Shown here in pieces: positions 40,848-48,789 of a stretch of DNA of 48,789 nucleotides; position 1 is the first letter of the stretch, and every line of letters starts with the position of its first letter. The translations under genes were made by a program, and so were the position numbers. The DNA is taken from NCBI GenBank assembly GCA_003022725.1, contig PXSQ01000017.1, forward strand, positions 12,449 to 61,237. The letters are read 5' to 3'. Source of the DNA: Halobacteriales archaeon SW_7_65_23 (GTDB taxonomy: Archaea > Halobacteriota > Halobacteria > Halobacteriales > Haloarculaceae). The notes under the pieces were generated by a model. That model did no database searches, had not been told where the DNA came from, and worked only from the letters and a program-made list of their open reading frames with translations.

Positions 40848-41660
40848 ATGGCACTCCCAACGATCTTCGGGACCGACATCGTCCTGTTTTTCCTCGTCGG
40901 CCTACTCGGGGGTGCACACTGCATCGGGATGTGCGGCCCGCTCGTGACGATCTACGCGAGCAAGATGGACCCGACGCGCGCCGACGGCGGCGCGGAGACT
41001 GCGGACCGCCGGCGCCGGGTCCGCGGCTCCCACCTCACGCTGTTCGAGGTGCGCCAGCACGCGCTGTTCAACGTCGGCCGGACCGCGAGCTACACGCTGC
41101 TGGGCGCGCTGCTGGGCGCGCTCGGCGGCCTCGTCTTCCTCGGCCTCGGCGAGGTCACGGCGACGGCTGAAGCCGTCCGGGGAGTCGTCGGGGTCGTCGT
41201 CGGTGCCGCAGTGATCCTCATCGGCGGCCAGTACGTCCTGGGACGGATCTCCGTCGGAGTTCAGTTGCCAGGGACGGGTCGCATCATGAACCGCCTGACC
41301 GAATGGGTCGAACGGCTGGCAAGCGGCCCCGGCATCGTCGGCCTGGGCGCGATGCACGGCCTGCTGCCGTGCCCGATCCTCTACCCGGCGTACCTCTACG
41401 CGTTCGCCAGCGGCTCCCCCGTGGCCGGCGCCGTCGCGCTCGCCGCGCTGGGGGTCGGCACCATCCCCGCGGTGTTCGCCTACGGCACGATCATCGAGAG
41501 CGTCGACGCGGTCCACCGGCGTCGCCTCCACCGGGTGCTGGGCGCCGTCTTCCTCGTCCTCGGCTACGTGCTGTTCGCCCACGGCCTGATGAGCCTCGGT
41601 GTCCACATCCCTCACCCCGGACTCCCGTTCTGGGATGCGCTCGGCGGAGCGAGCCAGTGA
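40848..41660 (+). CDS. DsbD_2/SafE-like heavy-metal membrane protein
   Basis: 270 residues with six or more predicted helices. The first helix ends in GGAHCIGMCGPLV (Cys25, Cys29), the conserved Cys-bearing motif of the cytochrome-c-biogenesis/UreH_2 (sulfite exporter TauE/SafE-annotated) family, in which the cysteines bind or pass metal or electrons. A matching MHGLLPCPILYPAYLYA motif in the second half is the pseudo-symmetric repeat. A positively charged loop separates the halves. It precedes three Tat-exported metal or haem proteins, so a metal or electron conduit across the membrane is suggested. Confidence 0.85.
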   Translation: MALPTIFGTDIVLFFLVGLLGGAHCIGMCGPLVTIYASKMDPTRADGGAETADRRRRVRGSHLTLFEVRQHALFNVGRTASYTLLGALLGALGGLVFLGLGEVTATAEAVRGVVGVVVGAAVILIGGQYVLGRISVGVQLPGTGRIMNRLTEWVERLASGPGIVGLGAMHGLLPCPILYPAYLYAFASGSPVAGAVALAALGVGTIPAVFAYGTIIESVDAVHRRRLHRVLGAVFLVLGYVLFAHGLMSLGVHIPHPGLPFWDALGGASQ

Positions 41661-41755
41661 TACCCGGCTTGCCCGGATTTAAATCCTGGCCGCGTGTGTC
41701 AGGCCCGGACACGGAACCGCAATATGAAAGAGCGCACACGCCCAAGGCGGGGGTG

Positions 41756-43012
41756 ATGGAGCTTCCCGACCCTGACGAGACCTCCCGACGCGATTACCTC
41801 CGGTCGCTCGTCGCCGTCGGCGGGACGGCCGCTCTCTCTGCGTGTCTCGATCTGACTGGCGACGAGAGCGGGAGCGGCGTCCCGACGGGCGACCCTGTGG
41901 AGCGGCCCGCCCGCCAGCACGCCTGGAACGACGCCCTCGGGACGGACGACGACGGGAATCCCCGCCCGCCGGAACACCACGTTCTGGTTCCGCTCTCGCT
42001 GACGACAACTCCCGATGCAGACGCCAGCGACACCGTCGAGGCGGCGTTCCAGTCCCTGGAACGCGCCTACGCCCACGATCCCGCCGGGCTGCTGTTCACC
42101 GTCGGGTACTCACCAGCCTACTTCGCGCAGGTCAGCAGCGAGAAGCCGATTCCAGCGCCCGAGGCGATCACGACGCTCGAATCGCCCGAGTTCGACGAGT
42201 TCGACGCCGTGGTCCACTTCGCCAGCGACAAGGCCGCCGTCGTGATGGAGGCCGAACAGGCGCTACTCGGTGAGACCGACGAGCCCAACGGCGTCGAAAT
42301 GGACGCGACCCTCGAGGGGGTGTTCGAGCGCGCCGAGCCGCGGCGCACCGGGTTCGTCGGGCCGGGGCTGCCCGCCGAGCACACCGGTCTCGACGGCGTC
42401 CCCGACTCGGTTCCCGAGGAGGCGCCCTTTTTTATGGGCTTTCGCTCCGGGTTCGCCGAGAGCCAGGCGCCCGAAGAGCGCGTAACGATCCAGGACGGGC
42501 CCTACGCCGGCGGAACGACGATGCACGTCGAGTCGCTAACGCTGCAGCTGCAGACCTGGTTCGAGCAGGACAACCACTTCCAGCGGGTGTCGAAGATCTA
42601 CAGCCCGGAGCACGGCGAGGAGGAGCTGGCCGGCGACGTCGGCGAGAAACTCGGGACATCGACGGGTGTCGCCGGTGAGATTGCGGAGCGAACCGAACAG
42701 GACGCCCGCGAGCGCGGCATGGTCGGTCACGCACAGAAGGCCGCCCGGGCGCGCGACGACAACGGGACGCCGCCGCTGCTGCGCCGCGATTTCAACACCG
42801 TCGACAACGAGGTGCCGGGCGTGCACTTCCTGAGCCTGCAGCGATCAATCGACGAGTTCGTCCGGGTCCGGCAGGCGATGGCCGGCGAGGATCTGGCCGG
42901 CGAGGGCGTCGGCCAGCGGCTCAACAACGGCATCCTCCAGTACATCTTCGTCCGGCGACGCGGCAACTTCCTGCTCCCGCCCCGCGAGGACCGGGCACTG
43001 CTGGAGGCCTAA
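41756..43012 (+). CDS. Tat-exported DyP-type peroxidase-like protein
   Basis: 418 residues. Tat signal SRRDYLRSLVAVGGTAALSAC with a lipobox-like Cys30. The body has dye-decolorizing-peroxidase features: FFMGFRSGF (230 region, in place of the usual GxxDG), DGPYAGGTTMHVESL, VGHAQK (323-328, His325 as probable haem ligand), RRDFN (343-347) and a C-terminal NNGIL and RRRGNFLLPPR. The distal Asp of the classical GxxDG is not evident, so peroxidase activity may be altered. EfeB-type DyP proteins work in iron uptake, matching the neighbours. Confidence 0.85.
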   Translation: MELPDPDETSRRDYLRSLVAVGGTAALSACLDLTGDESGSGVPTGDPVERPARQHAWNDALGTDDDGNPRPPEHHVLVPLSLTTTPDADASDTVEAAFQSLERAYAHDPAGLLFTVGYSPAYFAQVSSEKPIPAPEAITTLESPEFDEFDAVVHFASDKAAVVMEAEQALLGETDEPNGVEMDATLEGVFERAEPRRTGFVGPGLPAEHTGLDGVPDSVPEEAPFFMGFRSGFAESQAPEERVTIQDGPYAGGTTMHVESLTLQLQTWFEQDNHFQRVSKIYSPEHGEEELAGDVGEKLGTSTGVAGEIAERTEQDARERGMVGHAQKAARARDDNGTPPLLRRDFNTVDNEVPGVHFLSLQRSIDEFVRVRQAMAGEDLAGEGVGQRLNNGILQYIFVRRRGNFLLPPREDRALLEA

Positions 43013-43031
43013 CGAGAGATCAGACGATCAC

Positions 43032-44294
43032 ATGACACGACATTCCCCAGGACGCAGAACGGATCGACTCTCCAGGCGGGCGTTCCTCGCAGCCGGCGCG
43101 GCCGCGACGGGCGCACTCGCCGGCTGCATCGGCGGCGACGACGAGGACGGCAACGGGAACGGCGGCAACGGGACGAACGGCGATGAGGGCGACGGCGAGC
43201 CATCTTCACCCGACGTCGTCAATTCCTCGAACGCGCCGACGACGCCGTCGGTCGAGGACCCGCCGGACGCGGTGTATCTGCCCACACACCAGGAGTCGAT
43301 GGAGCACCTCGAGACGGTCGAGGCGGGGGAGTACGCCGTCATGCCGATGCTCACCTACCCCCACAAGTTCTGGCTCGTCAGCGGCACCGAACGCGAGGCG
43401 GTCACGCCGGACTCGACGGGCGTCCACCTGATGGCGACAGTCTGGGACGCCGAGACCGGGGAGGTGCTCCCGGTCGACACCGGCGCACAGCTGCGGCTCA
43501 CCCGCGACGGCGACCTGGTCGACCAGCGGGCCCCGTGGCCGATGATCTCTCAGACGATGGGGTTTCACTTCGGCGACAACGTCCCGCTCCCCGAGCAGGG
43601 AACCTACGCCGTCGAGTTCGACCTGACGCCGATCGGCGGCGACACCGTCCGCAAGACGGGCGAGTTCGCGGACCGGTTCACCGAACCCCGGACGGTGCGC
43701 TTCGAGTTCGAGTTCGACCAGGAGTTCCAGGAGTCCGTCGTCAACGGCGTCGAGTACCTCGAGGAGGACCAGTGGGGCGACCGCGGGGCGCTCGAACCGA
43801 TGGCCGGGATGGGCGGGATGAACGGCGAAATGGAAGACGGTGCCGGCGACGACGACATGGACGACGGCGGCGACGGCAACGGTAGCGAGGGTGGCATGGA
43901 GATGTCGATGCCGTTCTCCGCCCTCCAGCCCGCCGACGCGTACCTCGGGACAGATCTGGGAACCCTCGCCAGCGGCGACGCGACGTTCGTCGTCAGGTAC
44001 CTCACGGAGACGCGGCTGACCGACGGATCGTCGGGGTACCTGCTGGTGTCGCCCCGGACGCCGTACAACCGCGTGCCGCTGGCGGACACGGCGCTGGCGG
44101 TCGAGGGCGCCCTGGAGGGCGAACTCATCCAGACGCTGGACAGCGAACTGGGCCACCACTACGGCATCGCGGGCGACCTCGCGTCGGACGAGCAGCTGGA
44201 CCTCGTCGTCGAGTCGCCGCCGCAGGTCGCCAGACACCGCGGGTACGAGACGGCGTTTCTGGAGATGCCGCCGATGACCGTCGAGGTGCCGTGA
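43032..44294 (+). CDS. Tat lipoprotein, P19/Tp34-like metal-binding type
   Basis: 420 residues. Tat signal with lipobox (RRAFLAAGAAATGALAGC), an acidic Asp/Gly/Asn linker, then a beta-sandwich whose segment GFHFGDNVPLPEQGTYAVEF resembles periplasmic P19 iron/copper proteins. A Met- and Asp-rich low-complexity insert (MAGMGGMNGEMEDG to GGMEMSMPF, about 256-297) could bind copper. The C-terminal half is a second beta-domain. It starts 19 bp after the DyP gene and overlaps the next gene by one base. Confidence 0.8.
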   Translation: MTRHSPGRRTDRLSRRAFLAAGAAATGALAGCIGGDDEDGNGNGGNGTNGDEGDGEPSSPDVVNSSNAPTTPSVEDPPDAVYLPTHQESMEHLETVEAGEYAVMPMLTYPHKFWLVSGTEREAVTPDSTGVHLMATVWDAETGEVLPVDTGAQLRLTRDGDLVDQRAPWPMISQTMGFHFGDNVPLPEQGTYAVEFDLTPIGGDTVRKTGEFADRFTEPRTVRFEFEFDQEFQESVVNGVEYLEEDQWGDRGALEPMAGMGGMNGEMEDGAGDDDMDDGGDGNGSEGGMEMSMPFSALQPADAYLGTDLGTLASGDATFVVRYLTETRLTDGSSGYLLVSPRTPYNRVPLADTALAVEGALEGELIQTLDSELGHHYGIAGDLASDEQLDLVVESPPQVARHRGYETAFLEMPPMTVEVP

Positions 44295-44815
44295 TGTCGT
44301 CGCGCAGACGGGTCCTCGCGGGCGCACTCGGGGCCGCGACGGCGACCCTCGCCGGCTGTGTCGGCAGCGGGAGACAGGGCGACGACGAGCCGACCGACAC
44401 CGAGGAGAAGATCCACGCGGACCTCAAGCTCGACGGGACGGCGCTCAGCTCGAACTTCCCGATGGAGCTCGTCGAGGTCGAGAGCGGCGACCGGGTGGTC
44501 GTCATCCACTGGCACGGCGACGACAGACACTGGCACCTCCAGCCTCTGGAGCTGCCGCTGGACGGCTCCCGGTCATTCCGGGCGGTCGCCGTCGACCGGG
44601 ACCGCGACGAGATCCCGCTGGGAGACGACGAGACCTACCAGCTTGCCGTCGGCCGGGGGGAGGAAACGTCGGCGGACCTCGTCGACGTCGAAGTCGTCGA
44701 CGACCTCGTCACGATCTACGGTCGTTCGGCGGGCGAAGGCCAGCTGTTCGTCCGGATTATGCAGGACGGAGAGCGCGTGTTTCTGTCCCCACCGATCCGA
44801 ACCGTGGTTTCGTAG
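44294..44815 (+). CDS. Small Tat lipoprotein with a His-rich metal site
   Basis: 173 residues. Signal SSRRRVLAGALGAATATLAGC with lipobox Cys. The mature part has a cupredoxin-like size and a cluster of His and Trp, VIHWHGDDRHWHLQPLELPL in two overlapping pieces, then beta strands. IHWHG resembles the copper-ligand motif of multicopper and nitrosocyanin-type folds. It is the last gene of the cluster and shares its ATG base with the TGA of the P19-like gene. Confidence 0.75.
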   Translation: MSSRRRVLAGALGAATATLAGCVGSGRQGDDEPTDTEEKIHADLKLDGTALSSNFPMELVEVESGDRVVVIHWHGDDRHWHLQPLELPLDGSRSFRAVAVDRDRDEIPLGDDETYQLAVGRGEETSADLVDVEVVDDLVTIYGRSAGEGQLFVRIMQDGERVFLSPPIRTVVS

Positions 44816-44868
44816 CGGCGACCCCGTTGGTTGCCCCGGCAATCGCTTGCGCTGTCGCGTTAGCCGCG

Positions 44869-46347
44869 TTATCGCTCGCGCCCGCCGGTATCCTCTTCGC
44901 TGTCGACCATCTCCGGCGTGCCGCTGAGGACGCCGCGCATCCGCGTGAACGGCTCGCCGACGGTGATCCCGCGGCTGGTGATTTCGAACTCCCGGAGCGT
45001 GCGCTCGAAGTCGCTCGTCCGCTTTTTCAGGACGCCGATCGCCTTCCGTAGTTCGCCCTGCAGCTCCAGATGTCGGAGGAACACGATGTTGTCCGCCAGG
45101 TAGCTGATGTTCTCCTGGGTGGCGTTGAACTCGCCGGTGATGTTTTTCGTCTCGTCGACGAAGATTGTCGTCACGCCCATGTTATTGAGGTACCGGCCCA
45201 GGGCGTGCATCCGCTTTAGCATCGCGTCGTCGGCGCCCCGGAGCGTCAGCCGGTAGCCCGCGATGCCGTCGACCATGACGATCTCCGCGTCCTCGTCCTC
45301 GACGTCCTCGCGGACCATCCGTCCGAACTCCTGTGGCGACCGCTCCAGGGCCTCCACCTCGCGGACCTGCAGCGTTCCCCGCTCGATCATGTCGTCGACC
45401 GGGATGTTGACCGCGTTCGACCGGCTCCGGAACGTCCCCTCGTTCTCCTCGAACAGGTAGATGACGGACCGCTCGCCACGCCCGGCCGCCTCTTTCATGA
45501 ACTGCGTGCCCAGCGTGGTTTTACCGACGCCGGTCGGCCCGCTGATGATGCTCACCGTCCCGCGGGCGAGCCCCCCGTTGAGCAGCTTGTCGATCCCGGG
45601 GACGCCCGACGGGACGTCCTCCCTGTTGGTGTCGGCGCCGTGAGGACCCGGCTGGAGGGCCGGGTACACCTCCATCCCGCCGTCGGTGATCCGGTAGGCG
45701 TGCTCGCCGTCCCTGGTTGCGGACCCGCGGAACTTCGGTACCTGTATCGTCCGGTCGTGGCGCCCGGCCTCGAGCAGGATCGTCCCGTCGGTGATGAACT
45801 CGATGTCGTCGGTCGGCAGGTCCGCGGTGTCCTGGACGGTGAACACGACGGTCGCACCCTGCCCCTTGAGAAACCGCATGAACCCCACGAGCTGTTTGCG
45901 GAACTGGTAGTCGCCTGACGTGAGATAGCGAAGCTGCGTCAGCGGGTCGACCACCACCCGGTCCGGGTCGACCTCGGTCACTGTCTCGACGATCTCCTCG
46001 GTCAGCGGCTGCTGTTCGACTTCCGCGGCCTCGAACACCTCGTAGGACTGGTCCTCGGTGAACACGTCCGCGGTCGGGCTCAGGTCCAGAAACTCGATCG
46101 CGTCCGTGTCGAACCCGAGCGCGGCCGCGTTGGCCCGCAGATCGTCCAGGTCCTCCTCGAGGTTGATGAACAGCACCGTCTCGCCCTCGGCGATCCCGGC
46201 CGCGAGCACGTGGAACCCGATGATCGTCTTCCCGCTTCCCGCACGGCCGCGGAGCACGTAGCTCCGGGCCGGGATCAGCCCGCCGTCGAGGATTTCGTCC
46301 AGCCCCTCGATGCCTGTCGATAGCCTGTCAGTTAACGGAGATGCCAT
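44869..46347 (-). CDS. Double-domain KaiC/RadA-like ATPase
   Basis: 492 residues with two KaiC domains. Walker A motifs are GRAGSGKT (34-41) and GPTGVGKT (270-277); Walker B strands are DRVVVDPLTQL and EIVMVDGIAGY. The KaiC glutamate pairs NLEED and FEENEG follow each. There are no KaiA or KaiB genes here, so this is the archaeal signalling type (HtkaiC/ArnD-like) rather than a clock protein. It diverges from a sensor kinase with which it shares a 78-bp promoter region, implying joint function. Confidence 0.92.
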   Translation of the reverse strand: MASPLTDRLSTGIEGLDEILDGGLIPARSYVLRGRAGSGKTIIGFHVLAAGIAEGETVLFINLEEDLDDLRANAAALGFDTDAIEFLDLSPTADVFTEDQSYEVFEAAEVEQQPLTEEIVETVTEVDPDRVVVDPLTQLRYLTSGDYQFRKQLVGFMRFLKGQGATVVFTVQDTADLPTDDIEFITDGTILLEAGRHDRTIQVPKFRGSATRDGEHAYRITDGGMEVYPALQPGPHGADTNREDVPSGVPGIDKLLNGGLARGTVSIISGPTGVGKTTLGTQFMKEAAGRGERSVIYLFEENEGTFRSRSNAVNIPVDDMIERGTLQVREVEALERSPQEFGRMVREDVEDEDAEIVMVDGIAGYRLTLRGADDAMLKRMHALGRYLNNMGVTTIFVDETKNITGEFNATQENISYLADNIVFLRHLELQGELRKAIGVLKKRTSDFERTLREFEITSRGITVGEPFTRMRGVLSGTPEMVDSEEDTGGRER

Positions 46348-46425
46348 TGGACGGTTGCATTTGGTCAGTATCCTATATAAAAGGACAGTACAATTATAAG
46401 CGAACCCCGCATATAGTTGTGTATC
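46348..46425. promoter_or_regulatory. Compact bidirectional promoter, kaiC-like / kinase
   Basis: Leftward TATA box: minus-strand TTTTATATAGG at 46372-46382, about 30 nt before ATG 46347. Rightward TATA box: AATTATAAG at 46392-46400, about 30 nt before GTG 46426. The two boxes are only 10 bp apart, so both genes would be leaderless and the two polymerases would compete for the site. Confidence 0.7.
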
Positions 46426-47907
46426 GTGTCATCGGATTCGGGGCCTGCCGGGTCGGACGACCGTCCCGGGGGCGGCGAGGGTACCCCCGACGACCCACGG
46501 GTGCTGCTGTTCATGGGGGCGGGGCGGAACCGCGAGTTGCTGGTCGAGACGCTCGGCGAGCGGTACCAGGTCGAGACGACGACTGACGTGGAGACGCTGA
46601 ACTCGGAGTTCGACTGCTGCGTGTTCGACCTCGAGCAGTTCAACAGGGTCGCGGGCACCCTCCAGCCGCGGCGGGACACCTCGAACCTCGTCTTCCTGCC
46701 GTTCGTGTTGCTCGTCGGCGAGGATGCCCCCGAGACGGCGACCACGGAAGCCAGGGAGTACGTCGACGACGTGATCGAACTCCCGGTGAAGAAGGCGGCG
46801 CTCCTGTCGCGGATCGGGAACCTGGTCGAGCGGCGCCGGACTGCCGTACGGCTCGCTGAGCGGGAGGCACAGCTCGAACAGACGGTCGAGGACCTGAAAC
46901 TGAAGGAGCGGGCGATGGACGAAGCCCCGGTCGGCATCACGATCACCGACCCCAGCCGGGAGGACAACCCGCTGATCTACTGCAACGAGCAGTTCGAGCG
47001 CCTCACCGGGTACGAGGACGTGATCGGCGAGAACCACCGGTTCCTCCAGGGCGAGGGGACCGACCCCGACACGCGGGCGCAGATCCGTGAGGCCGTCGAC
47101 GACGGGCGGCCGGTCTCGGTCGACATCCTGAACTACCGGAAGGAGGGGGCGTCGTTCTGGAACAAGCTCGACATCGCGCCGCTCCGCGACGACACGGGGG
47201 CGGTCACGTACTTTGTCGGCTTCCAGGCCGACATCACCGACCGGAAGATCAGGGAGCGCCGACTGGAGGTCCTGAACCGGGTGCTCAGCCACAACCTCCG
47301 GAACAAGATGAACGTGATCGAGGGCCACACCGAACTGCTTCAGGACGAGTACGACGGTGACCGCCCCGAGTCACTCGACGCCATCGAGTCGACCGCGACG
47401 GACCTGGTGGGCCTCGCGGACACTGTCAGAGACGTTGACGCGGCGCTCTCCGGACCGGCGCCGGCCGAGCCGACTGATCTGACCGACAGGCTGGAACAGC
47501 TCGTCGGCGCCTTCAGGGACCGGTTCCCCGACGCTACGTTCCGCCTGACCGCTCCCCAAGACGACCCCTGCCGGGTCGCAGTCCCGCGGTTCATGGCCGC
47601 GATCGAGGAAGCCATCGAGAACGCGATCAAGCACAACGACACGCCCGAGCCGGTCGTGGAGATCCGGATCGCCGGCCAGTCGGCGGACTGGATCTCCGTC
47701 GAGATCGAGGACAACGGCCCCGGCATCCCGGAGCAGGAACTCGCCGTGCTGGAGACTGGCGAGACGCCGCTGAACCACGCCGACCGGCTGGGTCTCTGGT
47801 TCATCTACTGGGTCGTCAGGGGCGTCGGCGGGGAGTTCACAGTCGAGGATGCGGAGCCCCGCGGCATCGAACTCACGCTCACCGTCCCCCGGCACAGCGC
47901 GGATTGA
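46426..47907 (+). CDS. Sensor histidine kinase with LOV-like PAS domain lacking the Cys
   Basis: 493 residues, GTG start chosen by the TATA spacing. Order: receiver-like N-domain (about 24-135, without a convincing phospho-Asp), coiled helix, PAS domain (about 160-275), HisKA (VLSHNLRNKMNVIEG, His289) and HATPase (NAIKHND, DNGPGIP). The PAS domain is strikingly LOV-like: GENHRFLQGEGTDP, NYRKEGASFWNKLDIAPLRD and YFVGFQADIT, but the photoactive Cys of GxNCRFLQ is His204. Flavin may still bind; the Cys-flavin adduct cannot form. Its TGA ends on the first base of a family A element. Confidence 0.9.
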   Translation: MSSDSGPAGSDDRPGGGEGTPDDPRVLLFMGAGRNRELLVETLGERYQVETTTDVETLNSEFDCCVFDLEQFNRVAGTLQPRRDTSNLVFLPFVLLVGEDAPETATTEAREYVDDVIELPVKKAALLSRIGNLVERRRTAVRLAEREAQLEQTVEDLKLKERAMDEAPVGITITDPSREDNPLIYCNEQFERLTGYEDVIGENHRFLQGEGTDPDTRAQIREAVDDGRPVSVDILNYRKEGASFWNKLDIAPLRDDTGAVTYFVGFQADITDRKIRERRLEVLNRVLSHNLRNKMNVIEGHTELLQDEYDGDRPESLDAIESTATDLVGLADTVRDVDAALSGPAPAEPTDLTDRLEQLVGAFRDRFPDATFRLTAPQDDPCRVAVPRFMAAIEEAIENAIKHNDTPEPVVEIRIAGQSADWISVEIEDNGPGIPEQELAVLETGETPLNHADRLGLWFIYWVVRGVGGEFTVEDAEPRGIELTLTVPRHSAD

Positions 47908-47988
47908 TAGTGAGTATTATGACTGTGTACCGGGTCGACCGCACGCAGTCGCGCGGTCGATCCCGGAACGACTCACAATAATCACTAT
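47907..47988. mobile_element. MITE-like element, family A, copy 2 (82 bp)
   Basis: ATAGTGAGTATTATGA (47907-47922) and TCACAATAATCACTAT (47973-47988), two TIR mismatches. Internally almost identical to the element at 2529, including CCGGGTCGACCGCACGC. It lies between the kinase stop codon and the next regulator gene. Confidence 0.85.
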
Positions 47989-48010
47989 GCGTACAGCCGG
48001 CAAAACACTA

Positions 48011-48016
48011 TTTATG
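48011..48016 (+). promoter_or_regulatory. TATA box of the terminal sensor gene
   Basis: TTTATG about 33 nt ahead of ATG 48046, just outside the family A element. Its presence gives the downstream gene its own promoter. Confidence 0.45.
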
Positions 48017-48045
48017 CTTCAATCACAACACCATGACAATCTTTT

Positions 48046-48789
48046 ATGTCAGAGCGGATCCGGGTCCTCCACGTCGACGACGACCGGCAGTTCGCGGAGC
48101 TGACGGCGACGTTCCTCCACGAGGAGAGCGACCGGTTCGACGTCGTCTCGCGGGTGCGCACGTCGGAGGCGCTCGACTATCTCGAGGACGACCACGGAGT
48201 CGACTGCATCGTCAGCGACTACGCGCTCCCGGTGATGGACGGGCTCGACTTTCTCGAGGCGGTCCGAAGCGAGCACCCCGGCCTCCCGTTCATCTTCTTC
48301 ACGGGCCAGGGCAGCGAGACAGTCGCCAGCGACGCGCTCGCGGGCGGCGCGACCGACTACCTCCAGAAGCAGAGCGGTACCGAACAGTACGAACTGCTGG
48401 CAAACCGGATCCGCAACGCCGTCGAGCAGTATCGCTCCGGGCGACGCGTGGCCGCCCTCGAACGCGTCCGCACGCTCGTCCGTGACGTCAACCAGGTCCT
48501 CGTCCACGCCTCCTCGGTGGCAGAGATCGAAACCGCCGTCTGTGAGCTGCTGAGCGAGGCGGACCCGTACCGGGCCGCCTGCGTGGCCGGCGTCGATCCC
48601 GAAACAATGCGGGTCGAACCCCGGACGTGGGCAGGTGCCGACGGGGGGTACTTCGAGCGCCTGTCGATGACCGTCGCGGAGGGCGCCGCGGGTCGCCGGA
48701 CGCCGGAGGGACGGGCCTACCACAACCGGGAGATCGCCGTCTCGCAGAACGTTCGGGATGACCCGCGGTACGAGCCCTGGCGCGACGCG
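48046..48789 (+). CDS. Response regulator-GAF protein, probable sensor kinase, partial
   Basis: At least 248 residues; the 3' end is outside the window. Receiver domain residues 1-125: acidic pair HVDDD, phospho-acceptor Asp in IVSDYALPVMDG, Thr in FFTGQGS and Lys in DYLQKQS. A helix leads to a GAF domain (from about 150, VRDVNQVLVHASSVAEIETAV) that is still incomplete at the edge. Haloarchaeal proteins of this order usually end in HisKA-HATPase or an HTH-10 domain. It follows the PAS kinase and may be its partner. Confidence 0.88.
   Translation, partial: MSERIRVLHVDDDRQFAELTATFLHEESDRFDVVSRVRTSEALDYLEDDHGVDCIVSDYALPVMDGLDFLEAVRSEHPGLPFIFFTGQGSETVASDALAGGATDYLQKQSGTEQYELLANRIRNAVEQYRSGRRVAALERVRTLVRDVNQVLVHASSVAEIETAVCELLSEADPYRAACVAGVDPETMRVEPRTWAGADGGYFERLSMTVAEGAAGRRTPEGRAYHNREIAVSQNVRDDPRYEPWRDA

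Noticed and set aside
44869-46347. Circadian clock KaiC.
   Set aside because: No KaiA or KaiB nearby, and archaeal KaiC-like ATPases are widespread without clock function.

Overview
This window comes from a halophilic archaeon of the class Halobacteria. The evidence is very high GC, strongly acidic predicted proteins, Tat signal peptides instead of Sec on lipoproteins, TATA boxes about 25-34 nt ahead of start codons (leaderless transcripts), an HTH-10 (Bat-type) regulator, a CetZ tubulin, a dodecin, and a nuoABCDHI-type complex I operon with fused nuoCD. No genus can be fixed from the sequence alone.

Layout. 0-5 kb: IclR regulator divergent from an acetyl-CoA hydrolase/CoA-transferase, then a MaoC dehydratase and a polytopic membrane protein. 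5-11.5 kb: a damaged stretch with an internally deleted alcohol dehydrogenase, a collapsed GMC oxidoreductase and a broken PQQ-repeat secreted protein, among intact iron-type alcohol dehydrogenase, aldehyde dehydrogenase and CHY zinc-finger genes. 11.7-14.3 kb: rhodanese, purE and an HTH-10 regulator framed by transposon-like ends. 14.4-21 kb: a CUT1 sugar-type ABC transporter operon continuing into a CaiB-type CoA-transferase, with a LeuA-type TIM-barrel synthase convergent to it. 21-30.5 kb: tRNA-Gly inside a nest of mobile elements, Trm9-like methyltransferase with tyrS, remnants of a DnaJ protein, a pilus ATPase and an enolase-superfamily enzyme, Lrp plus aminotransferase, an AbrB/VapC toxin-antitoxin pair, creatininase and a metallo-hydrolase. 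30.5-35.5 kb: nuoA, broken nuoB, nuoCD, nuoH, nuoI, after which nuoJ-N are absent and a LysE exporter follows. 35.6-40.4 kb: dodecin, IscA-like protein, CetZ, ribH with an aminotransferase, ferritin-like protein, cupin. 40.8-44.8 kb: a metal-handling cluster (DsbD_2/SafE-like membrane protein, DyP-like Tat protein, P19-like Tat lipoprotein, His-rich Tat lipoprotein). 44.9-48.8 kb: a KaiC-like ATPase divergent from a PAS/LOV-like histidine kinase, followed by a response-regulator sensor that runs off the end.

Two themes dominate. First, the window is littered with at least four families of short elements with perfect terminal inverted repeats and no transposase (MITE-like, here named A to D, plus one singleton E). 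They nest into one another; three start on the A of a TGA stop codon, and one family brackets the HTH-10 gene. Second, seven genes are broken, mostly by internal deletions that leave both ends of the gene in place, including nuoB inside an otherwise readable complex I operon. Either this is a chromosome undergoing active deletion, or some junctions are assembly errors; read mapping would separate the two.

The most promising functional units for new biology are the metal cluster at 40.8-44.8 kb, the regulator cassette at 13.5-14.35 kb, the LOV-like kinase with His in place of the photoactive Cys, and two 17-codon mini-cistrons that bridge operon genes by overlapping start and stop codons.
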